DNA of 64,000 bases from Megalonaias nervosa (taxonomy: Eukaryota > Mollusca > Bivalvia > Unionida > Unionidae): NCBI GenBank assembly GCA_016617855.1, contig JAECUM010003291.1, forward strand, positions 1 through 64,000, written 5' to 3'. The notes under the pieces are model-generated. The model did no database searches and was not told where the DNA came from. It worked only from the letters and a program-made list of their open reading frames with translations. Below, in pieces: positions 1-12,699 of the stretch. Each line of letters begins with the position of its first letter. Within the stretch, counting starts at the first letter, position 1. Position numbers and translations under genes: made by a program.

Positions 1-2
1 CA

Positions 3-233
3 GGACCGATTTTTATTAACCAAAATGGACAACCAGTTTCCAGAGTAGAATTTAGTACAGAACTTAGAAGAGTGCTTTGCTTTTGTGGATTTAACTCAAA
101 ATATTTAAAGTCCTATAGTTTCAGAATTGGGCCCGCCACTGAGGCGGCCAGACAAGGTTTCAGTGACAACCAAATAAGGGATTTAGGCCGCTGGAGATCA
201 GATGCATTTAAGAAATACATAGCGTTAGGCTAA
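3..233 (+). CDS. Tyrosine recombinase C-terminus of a mobile element (partial)
   Basis: An open frame enters from the left edge and stops at TAA 231-233 (76 codons visible). It reads as the C-terminal half of a phage-integrase-type tyrosine recombinase of the kind carried by DIRS-like or Crypton elements in invertebrate genomes. Visible motifs are YSFRIGPATEAARQG, which corresponds to the usual HSFRIGAAT box with the second catalytic arginine, and LGRWRSDAFKKYIAL, which carries the nucleophilic tyrosine. The histidine of the H-x-x-R box is replaced by tyrosine, so the copy may be inactive. Whether the element is a DIRS retroelement or a Crypton cannot be told because its other genes lie outside the window. 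The recombinase assignment is firm; the element class is open. Confidence 0.8.
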   Translation, partial: GPIFINQNGQPVSRVEFSTELRRVLCFCGFNSKYLKSYSFRIGPATEAARQGFSDNQIRDLGRWRSDAFKKYIALG

Positions 234-2915
234 AGGGTCTCAGCTTCGTAACACTTCAATCACTTTTTCTATGATCGCCATTCTGCCGTGTGTGCTACTT
301 TCTCTTTCAGGTCTCGTGGGTTCACAGACCTAGACTCCTGGGCATCGACCGTGCTTTGTTGGGATATCATTCACTCGACCGGACTAATCTGTGTCTATCT
401 GCCTATTAGACCGCCAGGAGCATATGAGGATACTCTAACAGCTCCCTAAGACCAACAGCGCATTCAGGAAGTGCGCTCATACGTTTTAAAGTTTCGTCTC
501 TATCCTCCATACATGCTGGATATATCCAATTACCGGGGAGTACGAGGGTGCTCTAACTACCCCAGCACTACAGAATTCATCTGTTTAATTTTGAGCAACA
601 TTGATAGTTTCTTTTCTTTGATGCTGGTCATTTTTGTTCTTTGCCCCTCCCGCCTTTTTGTGGCTGCCAGAAATGCAGCAAGCTCTATTTGCTGTATTTC
701 TGTTCATGGCGGTTGCAGCCTCAAAAAATTTCTGTATTATACGCTATGTCTCATTGTTCAATTTCTTAGCACGTTTACTCTATAGACTTTGTCCAAATAG
801 TTATGTTATGCTGTAAATACACAGCAAATATTTGGTTGACTAATATCATTTATGTTCAATACAGAGTCACGAAAGTGGCCAGCATCAAACACAACGTGTG
901 TCTTTGTTTTTATTATGTACCCATATACTATGACTTTGTAACATTTGCACGAATGACCTAGGGAATTCTGTCTTTTCAGCCTCTATCTTCCTTTCGACTC
1001 TATCGATGTCGGAATGAATAGGCTGGTGTATGCACATTTAATTTTACAATCTCATCCAACAAGTTAATAATATAGAACCCTGTGTTTTCGTTCACTTTCT
1101 TTCTAACAACAACTTGCACATCTCTTCTACAGTATAAGAACACATCACATAAAGTTAACGATCGTATCTGTTAAACTAAATCACAAGGTTACACACTTTT
1201 CTGTAAACAACAGCAAATAAACGTGCTGGACGAATTAATAGTAGATTTCAAGTCTGTTGGAACGTACTTTTGTTACCATCTCAGGCTTTTAGCTTTGTAA
1301 GAAATGGATTACTATTCAATATCTGTAAATCTGGATATCAAAATCTTTATTTCGTTTCCGTATCTACACTGAAGTTAATCGAACTTTGATTTACCATGTG
1401 CTACAGAGGGATCAGTCTCGGCTGCAAACTGTTTGAAACTCAACAATTCCCTGTTCAAATTAAGATCAGCAAACCAACCAGCAAAAGGACATACACTTGG
1501 ACGGGGACTGGCAGACAATTATTTCATACCTAAGCAATGAAAGTTGCAGGAATTTTAGTTTGTTTTTACCTGCATGCAAACGTTTAGGAAAATGATATAG
1601 TTGTGAGTAAAGTTGTGCTGAGAAAATGTGTGAAAGAATGGACATTTAAGGACCTTGTCTGGACAAATGATGACGAATCATGACGAGAAAGGAAATTTTT
1701 TGAGATCTTGTCAATATAATGCAGCACACAAAACTTACTTGAAATTAAACAACCCAGGAAAAAAGTCATACAGTGGATAGAAAAATCGTAATGAATAGAT
1801 GAAGAGACTAATGAACAGATGGACAACGTGGTCATCATAAGACTCATGCTGAAGTTGCGGAACAATTATTTTACTCGTCTATTAATTCTGTGAAACCCTA
1901 CCGTATCTGAGATCCAATACTCCTCTGCATTCTGCTAATGATCTTACTCAGGTAACTGTGGCCCATAACTCAGCTGAATGATGACAGATAATTTAACAAT
2001 CTAGCTCATCCAAGATGTGGTTCGAATTCAAAGCTACCACTCCTATGTCTACGAATAAAAATGTTTAGCTAGTTAAGACACTGGCACGAAATGTTGTACA
2101 TTTTTGTCAACGTTTCATCCAAAATTTAATGTTCTATGAAAGACGTTGACATATATTTCTTTAGTATAATTGGAAAGATACCTAATAACTTAGATGTACA
2201 AAAGGAAACAGAGCATATGGCGATATAGCCTTAAAAATGGCTCAGTGGTATTACAGCCATGTTTAAATGTGGTTATGTGGTCTCTAGATGGAATTTTGTG
2301 TTAAAAATATACATAGGTTTAACAATTAATGTGGCTAATGGCCTCAAGAGGAATTTAATATTGACGTTATAATTGTTGGTTTAAAAATAGCCTTAATCGC
2401 CTCAGGGGAAATTTAACAAAGAGGTTATTATAAACTAAAATATATGAAAGCGCGAAGATGGTTGTGTTTGGTATGTAATAAATATACAACCGTGTTCGTT
2501 CTATCAGGTGGAAATAAGTCATTTGAAGCAGAGAATGAATATTTTTTGGGTGTGACGGTCTCGACGTATCCCTACGACATATCTAATTTGTCCTATTTGC
2601 CGATTCGGAGCATACAAATTAAGCTGTGTTCGATCCCAATATTGTTTTTGGACAGCATAGTTTTTAACCATGATTTTCTGTAGCTTTTACAGTACCGAAT
2701 AGCTATTCCTCATGTATGTGTTTATGTTTTGTATGATTTTACTCACTGTGAAGTTTTGGTTTTACAAATTGCGAATAAAAAGAAAAATATCGGAGTTTCG
2801 TCACTTAACCTAATAATATGCAAACAAACCGTACTGAATATCAAGAATTTTTAAACTGTACTGAATAACATGAAACTAGTAACTACAGCTAATGTCAATC
2901 TATATTCTATCTAGC
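234..2915. other. Unassigned sequence downstream of the recombinase
   Basis: No coding exon, RNA gene or complete repeat is recognised. The first few hundred bases after the recombinase stop may be the 3' part of that mobile element. At about 2225-2440 there are two or three degenerate copies of a roughly 85-bp unit marked by GGTTTAAaaAT, GCCTCAgGGGAAATTTAA and a following GTTATTAT. The rest is AT-rich with short chance reading frames. Confidence 0.4.
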
Positions 2916-2920
2916 ATTAC

Positions 2921-2950
2921 TTATATATATATATATATATATATATATAC
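2921..2950. repeat. (TA)n microsatellite
   Basis: About 15 TA dinucleotides without interruption. Confidence 0.95.
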
Positions 2951-5189
2951 TCCATTAAGTTTAAACCTCATGAAGAGTCAATGCAGCATTCTGCATTGTT
3001 ACTCTGCAAATGAAATGACATCTACATACCTACTAAAGGAAATCATCCCTTATCGGTAAGAGTACCTATACTTCCTGTAGTTTTACAGCATTTGGTCTCA
3101 TCTTTGTCCACGGCAAGCTGTGTGTATCTTAAAAGTTCAATGCATTAAGACACCATCAGTGCAAATACGTTTGCCTTGGAAAACATAAACTATACGATAT
3201 AGCATGCCACAATAATTACTGTAAATCACATCTGCTAACTTTACGTGTTGATCTCTTTGCTCGACCGTGTCTTTAATGTCGTATAGGAGAAAGGTCGCAA
3301 AGACAGTTATGTCGACCATGAGGATCGTTTCGCGAGAATTATAGCGAAGACTAGTCGAATCTATGATTGTAGAAAAACTCGACGACGTCAACATCGTCTA
3401 CAACGATACAGAAGTGAATGAAATAGTATACAGGATTAAAGTGATTGCAGTTTCTGATCCTGGTCAAGTTAACTGTTAACCAGCTCAAGAAAATCGCGCG
3501 AGATCGTGGTATAAAGATTTAAAGCAGAATGAAAAAAGCTGACATACTTGCAATGCCATGACTTTCTTCAAAGGCGCCACAGTTGATTGTAAAGCAACTC
3601 AAGGAAAACGAAAGCCACGACAATATCAAGTTCCAGAGTTTGAGTTACATAATCGTCGTGGTAATTTATATTTTTATTTAGGGCTATAAAAAGCCAATTT
3701 CTCTTTGACCCTTCTATAAGTCAGTATGTAGTTTGCAAATCAGATCCTTCTGAACGGGCGCCTTGTTGTCAGTGAGTCAGAGTTGCGCATTGGAAAAACA
3801 AACAGGCCCAACTGAAAAGATGGATGGATAGAGGAAAAATAGCGACAGAACCAATGTAAACTACTCTTATACTACTGAGTGAAATATGTCCAAATAAAGT
3901 GACAACTGACCTAAATAAATCTATTAAAATCAATAACGCTTGACGTTTTAAATCCATTTATATCATAAATCCATTAAATTCAGTTATAGGTCACATACCG
4001 GTGTAACAATAGTTCAGAATGATCCGATTCACAATATCTCGTAATATGTTAATTCGTAAATATCGTCCGACTCCATATCCTCTGCTTCATTATCAAATGC
4101 TGGTGATTGTGTAGATACAAGCGTGGGCTCTATAAGTAAAACTTTAATCATACAATGTGTGAAATCTAAGGCTGCAACTGATCATATGTCAATTGTGCGG
4201 CAAGATCACAGGGAATTCAAGTAACCACCATCTGTTACTTAGCACTGACGAAGTATCAAACTCAAGGCATGATCAAAGGGTTGTCACGTGGGAAAATAAA
4301 GTGGGTACTGCCTTTACAAGCTAAAAGATATTAAGGTCAAATATTCACTGGAACATTTAGAACTCTACTTGGTACTGAACAAGTACATGTACTACATTCG
4401 TGGCTCGATCAAAAGGATTTAGAATCGGAAAACAACATGAGTACTGCTTTTACAAGCCAAGGGCTTATCAGGTCAAGTGCACTGGCAGAAAACTTGGAAA
4501 ATATCACACTGGAAGTATCACGTGGGAATTAAATATAAGTTATGGAAAAGGAGAATACAACTTAAATCAAAACTGCTATTGCATCAAACACAAAATTTAC
4601 ACAGTATAACACAAATAGTAAGACAAATACAGGATTTTAGAACTTGCACAAAAAGGAAGCAATATACTAACTAGTAATCACCGACAGTAAACAACATTGA
4701 TGGACACTTCATACTGCAGTGGATAGTATTTAATTTACCCTTAATATTTTCAAATTATTAAAATAAAAAAAATCTGTTGAAAACTATTGTGTAATAAATA
4801 CCATCATGAAACAAATAAACACAGTACACATCATATACACATTTCTGAATGGAAATAGTAGCATAAAACATAACAATATTTGAATTTACAGTATTATTTT
4901 TTTTTACCACAAACATCTAGACTTTTCGTGTATGTATGTATCCATAAATGTATGTATGTACGTATGTATGCATGTTTTATGTATGCATCTCCTATGAAAG
5001 AAAAACTTTGAACATGCATGATTATTTCATCAATAAACAACAACTTCCATGTGAAACAATACTTTAATATTTTAACATTGATCTTTAGTACATGTGGTAC
5101 TTATTGAGGAACTTCAGTATATATACAGAGGGCACTGATTTGCATACCGAATCAAGTATGTACTAGTCTCTTGAAAGGACTGGCACTCT
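2951..5189. other. Unassigned intergenic sequence
   Basis: No gene or known element is recognised. It includes an imperfect TATG tetranucleotide tract at about 4926-4978. Short open frames here have no recognisable domain. Confidence 0.4.
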
Positions 5190-6370
5190 TCTGAACAGAA
5201 AGAATCTCCATGATCAGATCATTTCTCCCTTTTAACTTCTGAGAATCATTTATCATGTTCTTTAGTGATAACAATATTTTCACATTAGCTGCTGTGGTGG
5301 ATATAGTGGATTGGTACCAGTTTTATTTAGGACCAACATCATTAGAAGCCTTTTGTTGAAAACCCCATGTCAATATGATCATCCATCAAGAGGACTAGTG
5401 ACAAGATTCTCGAGACAGCCATCATGGCAACCATATTGGATATATGATTGGCACCATTTTCATTTAGAACAAACTAGGTATCATAAGAAGACTATTGGTC
5501 AAAATTTTATGCTGATAAAGCCATCCTTTTAGGAGGTTTAAAGAGCACAATATTTTCAAGACTGTGACCATGGTGGACAATTTGGTTGTCATTTTGCATA
5601 ATTTTCGTTTAGGATCAACTAAACCCCATAAAAAGTCTTCTGGTGGAAACCACATGCTTATAAGATTTTCCATTAAGAAGAAGTAAAAATAACACCATGT
5701 CGATAGCACAATGTCAATGTGACCTTCCATCTAGGAAATTTTCAAGCTGGCCATTGTGGCAGTCATATTGGATGTCAGATAGAAACCATCTTCATTTGGA
5801 ACCAAGTAAACATCTGAGAAGTCTTTCAATTAAAACTCTTTGATGAATGAAAGTTCATGCAGGAGTAATGATCACATTTTCAAGATGGCCATTGAGGAGG
5901 CCATACTGGATGTCCGAGCAGAATATTATCAGTTAGGACTAACCAGATATCAAAGAATTCAAAGCAGTTAGCAAATACCCCATGTTAATATGTGAACCAA
6001 TCTGGAGTAGTAGCAATAACATGATTTTCAAATTAATGATAACAAGATTCATAAGAAGGTGGTGGCCGTATCTGATGTGCAAGCAAGGCAATTTTCATTT
6101 GAGACCAACTAGACATCGTGCAAAGTCTTCATACCCCACCAAACCCCATGACAATATTATATTTTCTTCAAGAAGTCTGTTAGTGAAAACTCTTTGCTGA
6201 CATGACAATCTATTTAGGAGGAATGACACCAAGACTTTCAAGATGGCTAAGGTGGTGTCCATTTTGGTTGTCTGAGTGACACAATTTTCATTTTGGACCA
6301 AATCAACCATGGGATGAATATATTTGTAAAGTTTCATGCCAGTCCTTTAAGTAGTTCCAAGGAGTAGCAG
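5190..6370. repeat. Family A tandem array, block 1
   Basis: At least seven degenerate head-to-tail copies of a unit of roughly 130-210 bp. Each unit carries, in order: CAAGATTTTCAAGATGGCC, a GTGGTGGCCATACTGGATGTC segment, CATTTTCATTTAGGACCAAC, TAGACATCATAAGAAGTC, GTGAAAACCCCATGT and ATGACCATCCATTCAGGAG. The CAAGATTTTCAAG-like anchor occurs near 5272, 5402, 5551, 5738, 5873, 6020 and 6232. I do not recognise the family. It lies downstream of the IAP gene. Confidence 0.85.
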
Positions 6371-6929
6371 TAACAAACTAGTACTAATAGATAGACTAGT
6401 AACAGACTGTGTTTATGCAAACTGAGTTGCACATTAGTTGTTAGCTCTACTGGTAGTAGTCCAAAAAACTTCTGGGATGCTCAGGAAGAGTAAAGATGAT
6501 GAGGGTACTATGGTCATCATATTGGCAAGATTTTCTTTTATTATCAACCATACATCATACAGTTGATACAACCAATCATTCACAATGGAGCAGCGCTAAC
6601 AAGATTTTCATTTTGCATTTTCATTAGGAACCTGATATACAGCATATGAATTCTTCTGGTGACAACCTTATATCAACATGATTAGTGCCATGGGATGAAT
6701 GTATGTGTTAAGTTTCAGTCAAAAACAAAAACATTCCCTAAGCTTTCGTACTATTACCAGTAGAACCCAAAAGAAAAAGAAAACCAAAATTATCTTGCAA
6801 GAGAGTAGAAGTCTCACTCAGGTTACAGCATACCTAAAAATTACCTTGGATACAGAACTTGAACAATACAGCAAACACTGATAGTGATCAATATTGAAAA
6901 TCCTTTATAAAACATCTTTTCTTATAGGC

Positions 6930-7690
6930 AACTTTCAGCTTAATAATCAAATCCAGGTACTGATGTCCCTACTTTTTGTTCACATCATCATAATAAAGCT
7001 GCCTATACAAGTTGGTTGAAATCCAATAATTTAATTAATTGAGTTATTGTGCAAAATCAAATGTGCTAAAACTGCTAAATGAAGAGGCATAAGGCTGATT
7101 AATCAAACCCAGCTAAGGTCCCATCAGACTCAAGGTAGATACCAGATTTTGTTGGAATTGCATATGAATCAAGGGATTTTTGGTCTAGAAAAGAATCACA
7201 TTGTTCAAACAATTAGGGACTATAACTCTGTTAGACAATGATATAAAAGGGCTAACAATAAAATTCTGCCAAGATCTCATCAAAATCGAGCTGCACACCA
7301 AATTTGGATGAATCCAAAAATAAAAAAGGGAGTTCTGTGGGAAATCAGAAGTGGATGTTTCAAATAATTAGCGACTATAAATCCACTAAACCCTGATGCA
7401 GTAAACTGACAATCAAACTCAGCCATAGCCTTATCAGTGTCAAGATACATGCACAATTTGGTTGAAATCTAATAATATGCAAATTATTGTGTAGAACAAA
7501 TGTGGGTAGGTCTAACAATCAAGGGTTATATTCAGTTACGTGATGATGCGGAAGACTGACAATCAAACTCACCCAAGGTCTTGTTAATATCAAGCTGCAT
7601 ACCACATTCAGTTGAAATCCAATAGTAATAAAGGGAGTTAATTCCATGGAAATTAAAGTTGGATGGACAGCAGGAAGGGTGAACAAGTCC
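6930..7690. repeat. Family C tandem array
   Basis: About five degenerate copies of a 150-157-bp unit with the anchors GACAATCAAACTCAGCCAAGG, TATCAAGCTGCATACCAAAT, TTGGTTGAAATCCAATAAT, GTGTGGAAATCAAATGTGG and CAATTAGGGACTATAACTC. Units begin near 6943, 7096, 7251, 7408 and 7558. It sits between two family A blocks. Confidence 0.75.
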
Positions 7691-8099
7691 AATTAAATGT
7701 TCCCCTTTACCTGGACCAATGGTTTGTCTGCTGACACATTTTAGTGGCTCTTCTCTGAATGAAAATACCTATGACACCCACAAAATATTTTCCACAACAT
7801 CAGCTGTGAGGTGATAATAATAGTGTGGCTAATCAAACAATTTTTCAGTTTTCCCTTATTTTTTCCATTATTTAACCTTCAACATCATATATTTATAAAA
7901 CTTGTTCAACACCCACACACACCTGGCCGATGTTGCTTATTGACCAAATATAGAAGTACATGTATTTCTCATACATCTTGTTAATCCTCTGCCCTTCTTG
8001 AATGCAATCAAAGCATGGTTGGGCCTTTCCACAAAAAATCTGCAACAAGAGTCACTTGAAGGAACTCATACTCTACTGGGCAAAACGAATTTCCATGAA

Positions 8100-9390
8100 T
8101 TCAACATAAGACCTTTTCTTCTTTTTAACTGTTGAGTGTTGAAACCATCTCTATTATTCTTCAGTGGTAACAAGATTTTCAAATTAATTGCTGTAGTGGA
8201 CATATTGGATGTCAGATTGGCACCATTTTCAATCAGGTTCAAGTATATGCCATTGGCAGTATTTTGGCAAATACCCCAGATCATGACAGTCACCCATTCA
8301 GGGGGAGTAGTGACAGGATGATTTTCACAACAGCCATCATGGCAGCCATACTGGACATATGACTAGCACTATTTTAATTTAGGACCAACTAGACATAAGA
8401 AGTCTGTTGGGGAAAACCTCATATTGATATAGCCATCCATTTGGAAGGGGTAGAAATAACAATATTTTCAATATAGCCACCATGGTGGACAAATTTAGGG
8501 TTAGTCATTTTCATTTAGGACAAACTAGACACAATAAGAATTTTCCTGATGAAAACACCATGTGAAAATGACTTCCCATTTAAGGGTAGCTAAAACAAGA
8601 TTCTCAAGATGGCCACATACTGGATGTCAGATCAGCCCTATATTAATTTATGTTCAGCAAAACATTATAAGAAATCTTGTACTGAAAACCCACATGTCAG
8701 TTTGAGCATTCATTCACAATAAATAGTAATAATGAGATTTTCAGGTAGCCACTGTAGTAATACATATTTGACCTCAAATCGGTACCATTTCATTTAGAAC
8801 CATCAAAAAATATCTTTTGGCGAAAACCCCAGGTCAATATGGCTTTTTGTTCTGAAGGAGTAGTGATAAGAAGATTTTCAAGACGGGTGCTTCCATATGG
8901 GATGTCAGATTGGCACCCCTTTTATTTAGGACCAACTGGACACCACAAGACGTCCTGTAATGAAATAATCATGTTGATACAACTATCCATTCAGAAGTTA
9001 TGATAACAAGATTTTCAAGATGTGGCAGTCATAATGAATATCCTATCAGTACTAGTTTCATTTAGGACCAACAAGACACAATAAGAAGTCTTTAAGTGAA
9101 AACCTCATGTTGATATAACCATCCCATCAGCGATGTAGTGAGAACAAGATTGCCAAGATGGCCACTGCATGGTGACCATGTTGGCTATCCGATTAGCAAC
9201 CTTTTTACCAAGGAGCTACTCATAAGAAGTCTTTTAGTGAAATCTCCATGTTGAAATGACCATCCATTCAAAAGTAGCAATAATGAGATTTGCAAGATGG
9301 CCACCTGGCTACCATGGTGGCAGTACTGGATGTCCAAACAACCCCATTTTCATTTAGGACCACTAGACCATGGCATGAATGTATAGAGTA
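8100..9390. repeat. Family A tandem array, block 2
   Basis: Nine units in the same orientation as block 1. The CAAGATTTTCAAG-like anchor is found near 8171, 8319, 8461, 8590, 8731, 8872, 9009, 9148 and 9284, a spacing of 129-148 bp with most close to 140. This is the most regular family A array in the window. Confidence 0.88.
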
Positions 9391-10079
9391 GCATTAATAA
9401 TTGTGCTAATAGATGAATGGATGATGAAAAACAGACCATCCCATCAGCTCTTCTAGTCAATGGCCATTAGAGCTAAATACAACTGGGAAAATTACACACA
9501 CTGCCATTGCATTATATGTACATAATTTACAAATAATGTCATCTGAAGTCACATTATCACAGCAAATTCCTTGCAGTAGATGATCCAGAAACTTACCTGC
9601 CCACAATATCTAACAAATACTTTATCTAAATATGGTGGCATCCTGATTGCGATCTTCTCGACATAAGAAGTTTCTCTTGACAAGTTTTAACTTATAGAAG
9701 TTTCTGGTACTAACTACTGAATAGTGCAAATATTTCCATGAAGGTATCATACTGCATTTAGCATGGTACTTGACATGTGAGTTGTTCACCACTTTCCAGT
9801 GATTTTCTCTCTTTTTTTTACCCTGCATTCATCAAAATATTTCTCTGGTGTAATTTTGGCAAAATGTTTCCACTGATGCTGCTTATTTTCAAGACAAGTG
9901 AGTGCATCAACTAGGAAGAAATTTAGATAACTGGAAGAAATGCCATAAGGTTTTCTGATTACCATCATACAAAGCTATGCCACACTCCTGAGTGTGTAAA
10001 TCTTCCATGTTTTTCTTTGGAATTGATAGTTGCCTCAGTTCTAGAATGAATTCTCAAAACAAACAAGAGTCCCACAAAG
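9391..10079. other. Spacer with an exon-like minus-strand fragment
   Basis: Mostly unassigned. On the minus strand, about 9601-9690 reads openly (ETSYVEKIAIRMPPYLDKVF and onwards) up to GGGCAG followed by GTAAGT, a consensus splice donor. A second open minus frame lies at 9786-9968. The two do not join in frame without stops and no domain is clear; a degraded retroelement gag fragment is one possibility. Confidence 0.25.
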
Positions 10080-11040
10080 AATCTGTCACTCTACTGGCTC
10101 AAAATAATTTCCAGGAATCAAAAGATACGACCATTTCTTCCTTTTAGCTGTTGAGCGTCAAAATCTCTGATAATCTCAATAAGAATTTCAAGAGTGTGGT
10201 GGTCAGTTTGGAAGTAAAATCAACATCATTTTCATCTGGGACCAACTAGCAATTGCAAGTGTTCTACTTAAGGCTTTATGTCAGTATGATGTTCCATTTA
10301 TGAGGAATATTGATACCAAGTTTATCAAGGAGGCTGTCATGGGGTCATATTGGATTTTACATCAGCACTATTTTCATTTAGGACCTAATAGTATCATAGT
10401 AAGTCTTGTATTTAAAACCCCATGCTGATATGACCATCCATTTATAATAATAATAATAATAGTAATAATATTTATAATAATATTTTCAAGATGGCCACTA
10501 TGCTGGCCATTTTGAATACCTGAAAGGAAGCATTTACATTAGGACCCTGATTAGAATATGTGTCCATGACAATCCTCCAAGTAGTTTAGTAGCAGTGATA
10601 ACAAACTTGTGTCAATGGACAGTGGGACAGGATAGACAAACAAGAAACAGGCAATCCCAGAAGCTCTTCTGGTCAATGAAAAAAAAATAGAAAAATGGAT
10701 CCACCAGAGCACATGAATCCCCTTGACAATACTGTATAATTTAAGGAATTTCCATGAAAGAAAAAGGGCACACTTCTAATACAAACAGGTTGTGTAACAA
10801 TACAATTGAAAATAAACTTGTTAATTAACATCATTTATGACCAACTAGACATAAGAATTCTAATACAAATAGGTGGTGGTGCTGTAGCTTATTAAAACCA
10901 ACTAGACGTCAATTAAGACCAACTAAATATCTTATGAAAGCTTTTATGTTAACCAGCATATCTGATGTTAGATCAGGACAATTTTCGTTTAAGACCAACT
11001 AGACAACATAAGAAATCTTCTGTACAGAAACTGGCGCAAT
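10080..11040. repeat. Family A repeats, block 3
   Basis: Two to three recognisable family A units at 10130-10560, then scattered partial copies of the GACCAACTAGACATAAGAA segment to about 11030. An (ATA)n run sits at 10445-10470 inside one unit. Confidence 0.7.
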
Positions 11041-12460
11041 CATATTCACTATATATATATACATACCAGTCCTAACAGTCAGCTGAGTTAAGCAGTCACG
11101 TGGTGGTCACAATGGTCATTATAATTTCCCCCCAGTAAATTTCCGATATAAATGTCATATAATCAGTAGTAACCTGTCTTCCATGGTCAGTAGAGAAGTG
11201 TTTCTTAACCAGTGAGTGGTTTCACCCTGTCTTCTGTGGACACTGCAGGGTATCATTAGTGACTGCTCCAAGTATGCAAATTAAACTTCTTTTGTTTGAT
11301 GAGCTAGGCATGGTACATGTAAAGGTATATTACATTAAAACCTTTCACTTTTTGAGCGTACTTACCATAATATACAGTGAAACTTAAATGTGTCTGACAA
11401 AGCCAGATTCATTAAGTAGAGAGCATGTCAATGAGGTAGTCACATGATATAACTACTGTAGATACAGACTCTATACTTCATGAATCTGACTTTCTCCAAC
11501 ATTTTGCGACAGCGACAGGTTTCTGGTGTTTGTTCTGAGAATAACATTGAGAATTATGTGCCCTTTTTTTCTTAAACAAACTATGCCACTTTCACTTAGT
11601 ATTCTATTTTTGTACAACATTGGAAAGCAGTTAACTGTTGATATCATATGACTATTTGACTTTTGATGTCATTGACATGTATGTTGTAAGATTTGTGTAG
11701 TCATGTAACTTGAAATGCAAAAGGCAAGTACCAGGTCAAATTTAATCAACACTGGTTTTGTGTCCTCTGTCAGCAGATTAAAGACATAATGATTGTGATA
11801 CAATTTCTCAGAAAATCAAACATTTTCCTATCAATTTCAGGCAGGTATGAATCAATGTAACATTAAGTTTGCTATTTTTCAACATTTTGATAGGCACTCG
11901 ATTCTGATAACAAAGTATCAAAAAATGGGGTGGGAAGGGACAGAGGAAAGTTGGACAATCAGTCTATGTGCTAATAACAGTAGCCCTAGGGAGCTTCTTT
12001 TCTTTACCAAATAATCAAAGGTAGCAAGCGAAAGCCAACTGTCTTTATATCTCAATGAGTTTGCTTAGTTTCTCAATTGTTTAAAGTGTGAACACCTGTT
12101 TCATGACAAATTATACCAACTGTCCTAATAAAAAGTCAGTCATGTGTTTCACAATTACATCTAAGCTGTCAATTAGTAATTTTATTTAGTTGTTGTTTCT
12201 ACTGTTAATGAGGTAAAAAGTTTTGTTTGTATGCATGAGATATATATAAATGAGGGCATGTACACAGTAGTAGTTTTCTTGATTTGATGGGGATGTATTT
12301 AACTTGTTAGATAAACCGAACACGTGACTAGCAGATTTGGGTACTCAAATACGCACAATGTTATTTCTCTACAGGAGAGAAGATAACATCTCTTGTCATT
12401 GGCAAGTCAAAACAAAGAAAAAAAGAAGCCTTGCAAGGATACTTAATTTTATGAAATTTT
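11041..12460. other. Unassigned intergenic sequence
   Basis: AT-rich sequence with no recognised gene or repeat family. Confidence 0.4.
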
Positions 12461-12461
12461 T

Positions 12462-12695
12462 ATTCCCGTATTTCAAGTATTTTTTGTACCCTTTATTTTT
12501 TCGTACACAATTCAGTTATCAAATAATTATTTAAATGTGACATATTTTTTCATACATATCTCTTTGTATTTTTCAAAAAATCTTTTAAATTATTAGACAT
12601 AAAATGTATACTAAGAAGATTTACATCTGCAAAAAAGATTAACTGTATTGCCATTCTGTTTTTACGAAAATTAATAATTGTTGGTGAGAAAATAC
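12462..12695. mobile_element. Partial copy of a TACGGTA-type small TIR element
   Basis: Extended similarity to the element at 22583-22851: shared stretches include TTTCGTACACAATtCAG, AATAATTATTTAAATGTG, CATAAAATGTATACTAAGAAG and TTTTTACGAAAATTAATAAT. The right terminus is missing or degraded. No coding capacity. Confidence 0.65.
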
Positions 12696-12699
12696 AATT

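Noticed and set aside
5464..6337. Open frames within 5.4-6.4 kb
   Set aside because: They are readings through family A repeat units on both strands.
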